A DNA stretch of 64,000 nt from Paralvinella palmiformis (Eukaryota; Annelida; Polychaeta; Terebellida; Alvinellidae), in contig JAODUP010001166.1 of the NCBI GenBank assembly GCA_025642065.1, positions 42,304 to 106,303 on the forward strand. The letters are read 5' to 3'. The notes below the pieces were generated by a model. It saw only the letters and a program-made list of their open reading frames with translations. It made no database searches and was not told the origin of the DNA. The position numbers and the translations under genes were made by a program. Each line of letters begins with the position of its first letter. Positions within the stretch are counted from its first letter, which is position 1. Positions 26,141-37,206 of this stretch are shown piece after piece.

Positions 26141-27110
26141 CTATATGGATGGTGTTGTGTTGTTTTGAATTGGTGTTCAAGGCAATTATTTAAGTTTTGG
26201 CGGGGGATTAGACCTAGGTCATTGGCTTTAGATGCTGTTGCGTCGAGGACGGTTTGTAGTTTTTTGGCCGGCCTTGAGCCGTGTGAAATAATGGCCATGT
26301 CGTCAGCGTAAGCCAGGATGTCGACACATGGGGGTAATGATATGGAGAGTATTACTTTAATTAGGGCGATAAATAGTGTAGGTGAGAGGGCATGGCCCTG
26401 TAGGGAAACTGTAGTCAGTGGGTGAGAGTCTGATATTATCCCTTGATAAGTAATTAATTTATTTATTGTCTAGGAAGTCTTCTACCCATGATAATATTCT
26501 TCCCTTGATCCCCAGGGAAATTAATGCGTCCAAGATGACGTTGTGGTTAGCCCTTTCAAAGGCTTTGTCTAAATCCAGAAAAGCAGTGTAGACTGTGGCG
26601 GATCACAGTTTTCTTCTTCTGTTGGTGATTAAATTTACTAAATGTAGAATTGGGTCGATAGTTGATCTGCCTTTTGTAAACCCGAAGAGATTTCTTGGTC
26701 TAGGGAGTTTAAATATTAGTCTGGCGAGAATTAGTCTATCCATGATTTTTAGTACTGTAGGAAGGAGAGATATTGGTCTATGGCCTCTGCCACCAGGTTT
26801 AGGGATAGGGACGACTATTCAGGTTGTCCAAAGTTTGGGAATTCGTCCTTCTCTCCAGGATTGACTAAAGAATTTTAGAAGTCTATCTTTGAAAGAGGGG
26901 GGAGATTTGGAGTAAAAGATGTATGTAAGTTTGTTTGTATCCGGGAAATGTTATTGAATACTTAGTGTTTGTAACTGTTTCTTGTAGTAGTAATATGTCT
27001 GTTTTTTGTTTTGTTTTTTTGTCTTCGATGGCTGCATTTGGGATAGAGTTCAAGACCTGGATCGATTTAAGCTCTTCCTAGACCATGGTTAGGTCATCCT
27101 CTGCCTTTGA
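26140..27110 (-). pseudogene. I-like LINE reverse transcriptase with internal deletion
   Basis: Minus-strand motifs in order are an endonuclease start DILLLQET (about 27,000-26,975), then an abrupt jump to RT sequence with IPKPGG and RPISLLPT (about 26,820-26,765). FLDLDKAFERA, with the catalytic Asp, is at about 26,581-26,549, and ILAYADDMA, the YADD box, at about 26,320-26,290. It continues into the RNase H frame. Most of the endonuclease and the first RT motifs are missing near 26,930. Stops and frameshifts are present. The domain set APE endonuclease, RT and RNase H suits the I clade or a related group. Confidence 0.75.
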
Positions 27111-27500
27111 CAGCAAGTCTTTGGGCAGTCTCTGAATCATATTCTGAACGCTGCGCATTACCAGTAAAATTGACTGCATATGGTAGCGATGTGTACGGCA
27201 ACTTATAAAAAATGGGACGGGGAAATCTTGAATATGACGTCAGGGGCATGTGTTTCCCGAACAATTTGACGGGAATTTAGATTATCTGGTCAACCTGAAG
27301 TATAACCGTGACTAGATTATGGTATGCTGCTTGTTGAAGCCGATTCTTCCTTAAGTCATGCACCCACCAGCGGTGTTTTCTTTGCTTATTACGTTTTTTA
27401 ATTGCATACATTTAGATGCACTAGCAATCAGTAACAAGTTGTGTTGTCCATTTCCTGCAGTTTGGACTGATTAGCCATGTGTTTTATACGGAAAAAAAGG

Positions 27501-27540
27501 ACTGGTGAGACATTACACATGTATCAGCAAGAAAAGTGGC
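27501..27540 (-). mobile_element. Dispersed repeat family A, partial copy
   Basis: About 40 bp, starting ACTGGTGAGACATTACACAT, are the reverse complement of the right end of family A. Similarity fades beyond 27,540. Confidence 0.65.
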
Positions 27541-28839
27541 AATTTAATTTAAGGATTTTTCAACTGGGCTCATAAACATCGATAGCCAAGTTTTTACATG
27601 CGATGCATTATCATCATATCTATTGCTATGCTGTCTCATCCTCCACAGATTAGCAATTTGTCTTCTCATCACATTATGCACCGACCTACCACATGGCTTA
27701 AGATAAAGTAACTATTATTTCCCATGTTTTAGAAAAGATTTATTTTTGTTCTATCTTCACAGAGCGAGTATGGAGATTGTCTCCAATCAGATAATATTTT
27801 TTTTTTAGATTTTGAAGGACAAATGTCATTAAAATTTCCTACTCGTTTCTTTTTTTATTGTTTTCTGGAGACCAGCCGTGCTGATATTCTAGATTAATAA
27901 GAAATCTTTCACAAGACGGTAGCGTGTTGAGGAAAAAGTTAACCCTATATAGGCAAAAGGCAAAATTTTAATTTTTACTGAACATATAACATTCTCATTA
28001 CCTTTTAAAGGAACATAAATGTTTATTAAAATGTTAATATTTATCATCTGACTGACACGACTGAAGCACAAACTGTATGATAATATAATGTCTCTTGCAT
28101 GCAATTATAGTTGTATACTGTTGTATAAAAGGTTAACCCTATGTTTTGTTCAGCTAAACTGTTTCAACTTTTCGCCAATTATGTGCTCATATATTATTAT
28201 GTGACAGGTTATAGATGAATCTGTTTTTGTTGTTGTTTATGCCCATACGTTGTACGAATTTGGGTTATTTATATGTGAGTTCGCGTATATGGGCATGCCT
28301 GTTTCTATTTAGCTATTAATCTACCTGTCTGATTGTATGCATCTATTTATTATGTATGTCTGCCTTCATTTATTTGTAGATAACTTTGAATAGATAATAT
28401 AGCGTTATCACGGCATTTTGGTGTTTTGAGGCGTCATCGAGATTTACAAAGTTAATACCATAAAAATCAATGGGATTCAATGTGACTTGTGGATTTATAT
28501 TTAGTCTAGGCATTTGTGGTTATATGGTCTATAATTGTGTGTCATGCGCTAGTCATTTCTGCATTAGTTGAAGGCGATTGGTATTAAATCAGATATAGCA
28601 TATAATATGCACTAATTGTACCAACTAAATCACACAATAATTTCTTCTTATTCAAAGAATAGTTTTATACGATTGATACTTTCCTAACGTTAGTAAACAG
28701 CTTGCCATATTCATGCTAAAATATTATTCAGAATAATATATTCCATAAATATCAGTCCTAAGGTTTTGTTATTTATCCATTTCCGCTAATAAAACGTTAG
28801 ATAATTCGGTAATTTTATGTCATGCTATTATCTAATAAA

Positions 28840-28888
<49 letters not shown>

Positions 28889-29585
28889 ATATATTATACC
28901 ACCACGAACGCCTATTTTCAACTACACTGATTATCAGTTCAGCACATATTTGGTATCATTCTGTAGATGTTATAGAAATAACCTTTTCCCAATGTTTCTT
29001 TTTTGTTTTGTTATTTTCTACAAAATTTCAATTAAATCTTGCTGGCAAGGAACCCATTATCTGTATTTCGTATATTGATAACTCGTTCAAATATTTTAAT
29101 TTATTCCAAATAATCTGTAGAGGATAGCATATTTTGACTTGAATTTAATTCATATTGATGTTTTCATAAAGTATAAACAAGGCATCTCTGATTCACAAAT
29201 AATTATCTTTATTGCCAGTACAATCCTATATAATCATCAGCTTCTTTTTCCCTAGATCCTGAGAAAACTTCATCTATAAGAATTCTGAATGTTGTATCGG
29301 TAAGTTGCATCTATTAATCACTATGAAATTGTTGTGGGAACATTGGAATACGCCTTAAAGGAGAACACTTTGGAATTCTTTCAGGGAGGTTCAAGAATAT
29401 CCCGTAAGGTATCACAAGACTGACTGAGACTTGCCTCAGATTATATTTTTATATCAAACGGGTTAAGCTTTGTATCAATGTTCATGGAATTAAGCTTATC
29501 CTTAAGCTTATCCTGTGAGTTTCAGCATGTTGTTTTGGCTGTCTGGTGACCATGATATCCTGCAGAAGGTCAAAGGCAGTCCGAT
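27541..29585. other. AT-rich unassigned sequence with (TA)n
   Basis: A (TA)n array occurs at about 28,841-28,897. No gene is recognised. Confidence 0.6.
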
Positions 29586-29589
29586 CTGC

Positions 29590-30035
29590 CTCTTTATGAG
29601 ATATATTGTCCTGTCCCTTAGACTACTATTCATCATCGGGAATACTGTCGAAGCGAAGTAGGTTGATCGAGAATGCTTTAAGCATGTTTGAGTCACTATC
29701 TTTCTTTAGTATATTCTCAGTTATGTCATATCCACGGGATCGTGTACAAACCAACATCAATGATGACAATGTCCAGTCATTGATGAAGTTTCCAGTAATC
29801 TACACATGTGTCTACAAGTCAGTGGTCAAACATATGGTCTTGGTATCCTGCATCTTGGAGACTAATTGTCAGCAAAAGAGGTCAGACTTGTTGTTGATGA
29901 TGGTAGTGGACAAGTACTTCCTGCTTAGCATGAAGGAACATTGGTCGAAGAAACAAACAAAGTTCTGGAAATGCTCACAATCCGAGATAGATAGAGCCGG
30001 CAAATTATCGGCAGGGTAAGTAATAAGTGCAACTT
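29590..30035 (-). pseudogene. hAT-superfamily transposase fragment
   Basis: Minus-strand translation from about 30,000 gives LPALSISDCEHFQNF, then LSRKYLSTTIINNK, then KTICLTTDL.THV.ITGNFI and NDWTLSSLML, and ENILKKDSDSNMLKAF, ending in PDDE. This follows the hAT transposase pattern: an SRK helix before the catalytic domain, a TTD-WTS motif with the first catalytic Asp, an H-FID-W-L segment, and a TDNASNM-KAF-like motif with the second Asp. Two TAG codons stand where Trp is expected, a TGA interrupts earlier, and sequence between the HT-NI and DN-SNM motifs is deleted. The plus-strand open frame of 137 codons over this region is its antisense shadow. Confidence 0.6.
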
Positions 30036-30126
30036 TCAATTAATTATGGTAGGTATCAGAAAATGTGTACATCCTCTGAGACTCAGTGTGTAATATTACT
30101 ATAATGGTAGGTTGTATCTTGTACAT

Positions 30127-30313
30127 AATCAATATGGCTTCCATTATTAACATAAGTTATTAAATTCGTCAAATAATCGATATGGTTTCCATGGTTTGCA
30201 GAAGCTATTAATGTCATAAAAATAATCAATATGGCTTCCATGATTAGCATAAGTTATTGATGTCATAACGAATAATCAATATGGCTTCCATGATTAGCAT
30301 AAGATATTAATCT
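30127..30313. repeat. Tandem repeat of about 49 bp, four imperfect units
   Basis: Units start AATCAATATGGCTTCCAT at about 30,127, 30,175, 30,224 and 30,274. The last two are nearly identical and the first two more diverged. Confidence 0.85.
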
Positions 30314-30785
30314 TCATCATGATGAGACAATTAACATAACTCTCCTAAAAATGTGTACTAAATTTCACTCAATTTATTGTCAGGTTTTATGTTATTATTT
30401 ATAGGTTATTAATCACATTCTTTATTAGTGTTAAAATATATAATTATGTATATGTGTATTTAAAATAATCACGTATCTAAAATTTATCTGAAATAAAGAT
30501 ACCGTTGCAATCTTTATAGATATGTTACAGTTAAGTTTGTTAAATTGACAAATTGATCTAGTTAGAGATCAGTTATATTGAAAACTTGATATAGATACAA
30601 TGTATCTAAATATAAAATGTAACCGCGCTATGTCTAACTTCGGTAGAAATCAAAGAAGCAGCAGCCATGATAAAAACACTTTTTATCACATTCATTTAAT
30701 TCAGATTGCTATATGGCAAATTAATATCAAATATTTTTTGGTATTTGAGAATACAAAACATTATGTTGCTAATATTAGTAAAAGT
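30314..30785. other. AT-rich unassigned sequence
   Basis: Nothing recognisable. Confidence 0.5.
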
Positions 30786-30789
30786 TATG

Positions 30790-30883
30790 CTATTACTACT
30801 ACTGCTAATATTACTACTACTACTACTAATATTACTACTACTACTATTACTATTACTACAACAACAACAACTACTACTACTAC

Positions 30884-30918
<35 letters not shown>

Positions 30919-31132
30919 GTAGTAATAGTAGTAATAGTAAGAGTAGCAGTATTATTATTATGTTTATTATTATTAGAATAGAGTAGTGAGAGTATAAGAA
31001 ATAGTAGTAGAGTAGTAGTAGATAGAGTAATAAGTAGTAGTAGTAGTAATAAATATAGTAGTAGTAGTAGTAGGAGTGGGAGGAGTAGGAGTAGTAGTAG
31101 AGTAAGGAAATATGTATGTATGTATGTTGTAT

Positions 31133-31182
<50 letters not shown>

Positions 31183-31356
31183 TAGTAGTAGTAGTAGGTA
31201 GTAGTAGTAGTAGTATAAGTAGTAGAGTAGCAGTAGAGTAGTAGTAGTAGAGTAGATAAGTAGTAGTAGTAGCAGTAGAGAGAGTAGTAGTAGTAGTAGT
31301 AGAGAGTAGTAGTAGTAGTAGTAGTAGAAGAGTAGTAGTAGTAGTAGTAGTAGTAG

Positions 31357-31405
<49 letters not shown>

Positions 31406-31421
31406 AAGTAGTAGTAGTAGC

Positions 31422-31462
<41 letters not shown>

Positions 31463-31463
31463 A

Positions 31464-31517
<54 letters not shown>

Positions 31518-31557
31518 CAGCAAGTAGTAATATTAGTAGTAATAATAATAATAGTAA

Positions 31558-31592
<35 letters not shown>

Positions 31593-31593
31593 T
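30790..31593. repeat. Trinucleotide array: (ACT)n, (AAT)n, then long (AGT)n
   Basis: About 95 bp of TAC/ACT units (30,790-30,885) are followed by AAT units (30,886-30,918). About 650 bp of AGT units then run to 31,593, with occasional GAG, GCA or GGT interruptions and one TATG-rich island near 31,115. ACT and AGT are reverse complements, so the two ends can pair. The long Leu, Thr, Tyr or Val open frames here are translations of the repeat. Confidence 0.97.
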
Positions 31594-31995
31594 ACACCGA
31601 AATATATGAGAAAACTAAAAGGTTTTTCACTAAGCTTTGAAATCATCTAAATACCATATCCTAGCTGGGGTAATAGAGTTCACACGAGAAAGGCCATGAT
31701 GATGCATTACTTATGTTAGGAAATCTGGAATACATTTACAAAGAATGAATATATACGATAATTAAATAGTCATGAATCTATATTAAATAATCAAGTCACT
31801 TGATGGGACACTAATGGGAAAATGGCGTAAACTATAAATAGTACCGATCTTCAATTTGTCTTGTTGAATATAAATGGATTTGAGGAGGAATTCTGTTGCT
31901 AAACCTAATTGCTGTCTACAGCTAAAATTAATAATACGTATCATCGTAAAAGGATAACATGCCAAAGTAGGTTTTTATTTCTTAAATTTTTTCCC

Positions 31996-32059
<64 letters not shown>

Positions 32060-32185
32060 TTTTGTTTTTCTTTTAATTTTATATCATATTGTGTGGAAAG
32101 GTGTATTGAATGATTGCTCTGGTTTGTTTTGAAGGTGTTTTACAATAAATTTCCAGATTTTAGTGTATAAGGTTTAATATTTTGA
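31594..32185. other. AT-rich unassigned sequence with (TA)n
   Basis: A (TA)n array occurs at about 31,999-32,056. The rest is unassigned. Confidence 0.6.
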
Positions 32186-32189
32186 ACGC

Positions 32190-32345
32190 TAATTGTTTTG
32201 GTTGACTGGAGTTGATTTGAGTTGTTTGTTGTGTTACGCGTGAGCTCCTCGGACAACCGACTATGTTGGTGCTTGGCTGTAACGAGTACATGTTAATTGA
32301 CTCTGTGGTTAGTGCATATAGAAGGCAGGTAAGAATATATGGCGT
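32190..32345 (-). mobile_element. Possible SINE fragment
   Basis: The minus strand has CGGTTGTCCGAGGAGC and ACACAACAAACAACTCAAAT. These resemble, with changes, the body of the SINE at 6490-6710. A tRNA-like head is not clear. Confidence 0.35.
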
Positions 32346-32589
32346 ATTCACGGTCTGAACTAATGGCTATAAGAGAAAAAAAGGTGTGTCAATGAAGTGC
32401 GTTTAAGTATTATTACTTGGACTAACATACGTCAAGCTTCAACACATCGGGGTGTTCGGGTTGGGGCCCAAAAAAACTTCTTTTTCAAACCAAAATTATA
32501 CACGTCCTTTTCCCCAAAACTTTGGGTCAAATAAGAACTTAACTCCGAAAACCTGCTATAGTCCCTTAAAAGAAAAAATTTAAATATTA

Positions 32590-34210
32590 CCAGCGTACCA
32601 TTTTCAAGGTAGTGGATAGTGTCTCACATCGTAGATCGGTTGTTTTTCCATCTTGTGCTTCGAATCGGGAAATACCACATAATTTTAGGGAAGTTCTTTC
32701 GTGACAAGATAGCCAAAATTAGAAATGGACTAGAGTTGGTATCACACGATAATCCACAATCCTCTGTTACTGACTCGGATAAAATCATAGATTTTGTTTT
32801 CGATCGATTCCAGCCTGTTACAGAGGAACAGATGCGCAAGGTAGTAGTTAAGCTTTCGAGTGCTACATGTGTGCTAGATCCAATACAACCAAATACCTAA
32901 AAAATACATCAGCTCTATAAGTCCCGTATTAACATTGATTACCAACATCTCATTAAATAATGCGGTTTTCCCGACAAGTCTGAAAGTTGTGAGGATTTAA
33001 ACTTCTCATAAAGAAATCCAATCTGGATCCGGAACAGCTGAAAAACTATCGACCTGTATCGAACTTACCCACGCAGTCAAAGATCACTGAAAAACTAGTA
33101 GTCACGCAAATAAAAGACCATATGTTAGTACATGGACTTGACGAAAATATGCAGTCAGCATACAAAAGTGGGAATAGCACTGAGACAACACTTCTGGGTT
33201 TGAAAAACGACATGTTGATGGCTGTGATTCTGGTCCTAATAGATTTATTGGCGGCATTCGACACCACGGACCATGAAATCATGTGTAGTAGGCTGGAGAG
33301 ACTCCTAAGGTTCAGCGGAAAACATTAGGCCTTGTTTCGCTCGTACCTCGCTGCTCGGACTTAATGTCTATCTGTTAAAGAAACTTTATCTGAAGGTCTG
33401 TGTTTGCTGTTCGGGGTGCCACAGGGATCAGTCCTGGGACAGATACTGTTCATCATCTATACTATGCTTTTGTTCAGAATAGCACAAAGATATGGAATAC
33501 AGATACATATGTATACAGGTGATACTCAACTATATGTGTCGTATGATGTCACTGACATGGAACAGAGACAAGAAGTTACTGAGCTTCTAGATTGTATTAG
33601 TGACATACAGTCCTGGATAATCACAAATTAACTACAACTAAACAGCAACAAAACCGAGATACTTGTATTAGCCTCATCCTATTTCAGCAAACACTCTAGT
33701 GACTTTCAAATTCAAATTGGTAATAATTGGATCTCACCTAGTGACTCTGCAAAAACTCTTGGTATACTCTTCGACCAACATCTGAACATGGAGACTCTTG
33801 TGGCTGGTATCTACAAGGTGTCCTATTTTCACATACGGAACATTAGAAGCTTAAAGTCCATACTTACCCATGATGCACTTATTTATGTGGTCCATGTTTT
33901 TATTACATCACAGTTAGATTACTTTAATTCCCTTCTTCTCGGCTTGTCTGATAAATTGCTTCAAACGTTGCAACGAATTCAGAATATCGCAGCTAGGATA
34001 GTCACAGGGTGCCGGAAATATGATCACATCACTCCGATATTGAAGCAGCTTCACTGGCTTCCAATAATTAAACGGATTCAATTCAAGACATTTATGATCA
34101 CATACAAGGCGTTAAATGGTCTAACACCGATATATTTGACAGAACGTCTTCTAAGACTAACACTCGAACACTAAGATCATCTAGTAAACTGATCCTTGTC
34201 GTTCCTAAAT
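32590..34210 (+). pseudogene. L2-like LINE ORF2: reverse transcriptase and C-terminus, decayed
   Basis: RT-bearing ORF of an L2/CR1-group LINE. An upstream linker has FFRDKIAKIRNGLE and PVTEEQMRKVVVKLSSATC (32,690-32,870). YRPVSNLP-type sequence lies near 33,045 across a frameshift. QSAYKSGNSTETTLL is near 33,150, LAAFDTTDHE (catalytic Asp motif) near 33,250, GVPQGSVLGQILF near 33,415, and MYTGDTQLY, a mutated YADDTQLY box, near 33,512. The C-terminus has SQLDYFNSLLLGLSDK, RIQNIAARIVTGCRKYDHIT and LHWLPI (33,910-34,065). Stops separate four open segments. The change of YADD to YTGD removes a catalytic Asp. It is 5' truncated: no endonuclease is seen upstream of 32,590. Confidence 0.85.
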
Positions 34211-34435
34211 ACAAACGTATTGACTGAATGTTTTTATTTTGGAAAAAGTTGCATAATCATATTAGAAATTCTAAGTCACTAAATGTTTAAAACAAACATG
34301 TTAAAACATTCCTATTCAAACAATATTTTAATTGTTAACGTACTCGATATACTTAGTGATTTTGTTAAATATATCTTTCTTTGTTGTACAGCGCCTCAGA
34401 ACAGGGTTACCTGGTTTGGGCGTTTTATAAATATA
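34211..34435 (+). other. L2-like LINE 3' untranslated end
   Basis: The segment between the last coding motif and the (TTA)n tail contains GTACAGCGCCTCAGAACAGG and GGGCGTTTTATAAATATA, a typical L2-type 3' end. Confidence 0.7.
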
Positions 34436-34478
<43 letters not shown>

Positions 34479-34493
34479 TATTATTATTATTAT
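34436..34493 (+). repeat. (TTA)n tail of the L2-like LINE
   Basis: A TTA/ATT run directly after the 3' end motif, consistent with the 3' microsatellite tails of L2-group elements. Confidence 0.9.
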
Positions 34494-35591
34494 GACATCT
34501 TGATTATATTTATTTTGTAGTATCTTTTTTAATATTTTCTAAACGCAATCCACTATTAAGTAGTGATTTATAAGGTGATAATGTCAAGTGATATATTTAT
34601 ATAAACAACTTACTAAATAATGATTATTTTTATTTATAATCAGTTTATTTACCTATGTAAATCACTAGATCACTATGAACTGGAATATGTGAGTGAGCCA
34701 TAATATAGGATTTTGAAAACACATTAACTCAAAACAAGGGATTCGCACAGATATGCTGAGCGATAATTGCTTCGTTTCGCAATATATGCAATCAAAAGGG
34801 ATTAAAATTTCAACATTTAACTTTCTTGAGCTTTCTCCTATTCACCAATTCACCTGCGATTGCTCATACCCTAAAATAAGCTAAATGCCAAAACATCAAC
34901 ACGAAATTTATATCTATATAATCAGCGAGACCTTGACATTTTAAAACAACGGAAATTATCATATCTTACACGAGATGACTGTTGCGGTGACTGATTTGGG
35001 CCTACTTTGATTTTTTTCATTTGGCAATTGTGGCAACGGATTTATTTATTATTAAGATACGGCTCATAATCTATTAATTGATAAGACAAAGATTCATAAA
35101 ACAGCCTTACTAATCAATGATATTAGGTACTGAATTGGGAGTGTTTATTATGGTAGCAGATAGGTTGAACCCAAAATCCTAATCAGCCGTGATCGCTAGA
35201 TGATCAACAAGAGGATGATTACTTTAATAGTTATGAAAGTAGTTATTTCTTTCAATAATGAGGATAAAAGTGAGTCAATATTTGTGGACTTTCACTAAAA
35301 TAATATTAACCGAGTTCCAAATACCAGCGAATAATTATCGCTTGGTAACTATGAAACAGGATTAAATAAGCTATAAAATATGAAAAGGATATTGACTACC
35401 TAAAATATAAAGTGGCTAATTTCATAATCTGGACAAGATGGCGACGTTTTAATTTGGCGAATTATTGGTTCAACGAGATTTATTTTTGTATGATATACTG
35501 TTAACTAGAAAACATTATTTTAAATTGGCGATCTTTTACCATTCGCCAAATTCGCCAACTTAATACGATATTCAACATTTGCCGATCTACA

Positions 35592-35645
<54 letters not shown>

Positions 35646-36970
35646 ATATACGATAAGCATATTTACATATATCCCTTTTATGCTGTTATTTCAATGATCT
35701 TTTAGTTATATAGAAAGTTTGTTTATAAAATAAAATAAAATTCTACTCAATTAGTTTAGATGGTTGACAAAAGGGGGGGAATTATTTCTTATTTAACAGG
35801 GACACGCTGTAATGAGTAGTCATCGATATTTGTATTGAATTTATTTTAGTATCTGTAAGAGAATATACCTTGCATCTTATTACTCTCTACAAAACTTTTA
35901 AATAATCGTGGTCTGGGAAAAAACACCTGCTTCAAGTCTGTAATGCATCGCTTTTCTGCTAAGGTGTCTATTAGAAATCGTAGTTTCTTCTTAAAGCGTC
36001 AAATCCCGGTGCTCTCGCCATGTTTTATTTATTTGTTGTACACCCGCAGTGAATTAGTTGTTGATTTTATTTCCTGCTATAAATAAAACTGACATATTGT
36101 GTTTTAAGGTTAATTGATTGTTCATATAAAACTCTTATTTATTATTATAATATCGTCCTATATTGATCAAATTAGAGAATTGTTGAAGGATTATTTTAGC
36201 TACACCAAGGCATAACAATGGTATATGTCATGGACTGGAAACCACACGTCAACTCGTTAACAATGGTCACAATACGATATGTGATACGTTCTGTTTAGAT
36301 ATCCGATAAAATATATCAATGATCAACATTATTTATCGGATATAGCAACCTGAATAGTTGTGTTTTTCCGCAGAAATTTAAATTTGAATGACGCAATTAT
36401 AATATGCACCGAAAGTAAATGCTCAATCGTCCTAGGACTTGACCAGGAACACAATTACCACCAATCGTATCAGACTGGATGGCATAGGTTTGGGTTGACT
36501 TTCTGTTGGACTCCAGGTTATAATGGGATTCAGGTGCTATGTCATTGCTAAATGAACAAGTGATTAGGAAAAGTGTGCGTTAATGGGCTGAATATCAGAT
36601 AGTCAATGTATTATTTTGAATAATAGAGGTGGTGTAATATAATGTTGCGTATCTGCTGCTAAGCAAAATACAGCATTCTGAATTAAGTAAAGCCGACTTT
36701 AAAAATACAATGTAAGTGGGAGTTACAATAATATCCTACGTATAACGTAAAAAAGAATTAATCAAATTAGCAAGATACATGGATTCTTCATACCTATTAG
36801 ACAATGGTTATTCCCTGTATATGATAGAAAGCAACTCAGTTAGAATTAATATTAACAACATTAATACACTAACAACATTCTACCAAAACTCTTATCTTTA
36901 TGACATACATGTTATCAGAGACAAAAAACAATTGAATACTGAGCCCTTTTATATCTAATACATTGTTGGG
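34494..36970. other. AT-rich unassigned sequence
   Basis: Includes a (TA)n array at about 35,592-35,642 and a short inverted repeat (separate entry). No gene is supported. Confidence 0.6.
35451..35552. repeat. Short inverted repeat with 12-bp perfect arms
   Basis: AATTTGGCGAAT (35,451-35,462) and its exact reverse complement ATTCGCCAAATT (35,541-35,552) flank a 78-bp loop. Additional GGCGA/TCGCC words lie nearby. It could be a remnant of a small DNA-transposon end. Confidence 0.7.
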
Positions 36971-36974
36971 GAAT

Positions 36975-37206
36975 GTTATACATCATGTTATATAAGCCAT
37001 ATTGTTATACATCATGTTATATAAGCCATATTGTTATACATCATGTTATATAAGCCATATTGTTATACATCATGTTATATAAGCCATATTGTTATACATC
37101 ATGTTATATAAGCCATATTGTTATACATCATGTTATATAAGCCATATTGTTATACATCATGTTATATAAGCCATATTGTTATACAACATGTTATATAAGC
37201 CATATT
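36975..37206. repeat. 29-bp minisatellite, eight units
   Basis: Eight head-to-tail units of exactly 29 bp begin GTTATACATCATGTTATATA and end AGCCATATT. Units are identical except for one substitution in the last (CATC to CAAC). The array is 232 bp. Confidence 0.97.

Larger units (their letters stand above)
25427..27110 (-). mobile_element. I-like LINE relic
   Basis: Joins the two preceding pseudogene parts as one decayed element of about 1.7 kb. An intact element would be several kb. Confidence 0.7.

Noticed and set aside
29606..30019. 137-codon plus-strand frame as a host gene
   Set aside because: It lies antisense to hAT transposase motifs; the minus strand explains the sequence better.
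30696..31630. 275- and 281-codon open frames of Leu, Thr or Tyr runs
   Set aside because: Direct translations of the trinucleotide array on the minus strand; no protein-like sequence.
36975..37206. CRISPR-like array
   Set aside because: Units are contiguous with no variable spacers, and the window is animal DNA. It is a minisatellite.
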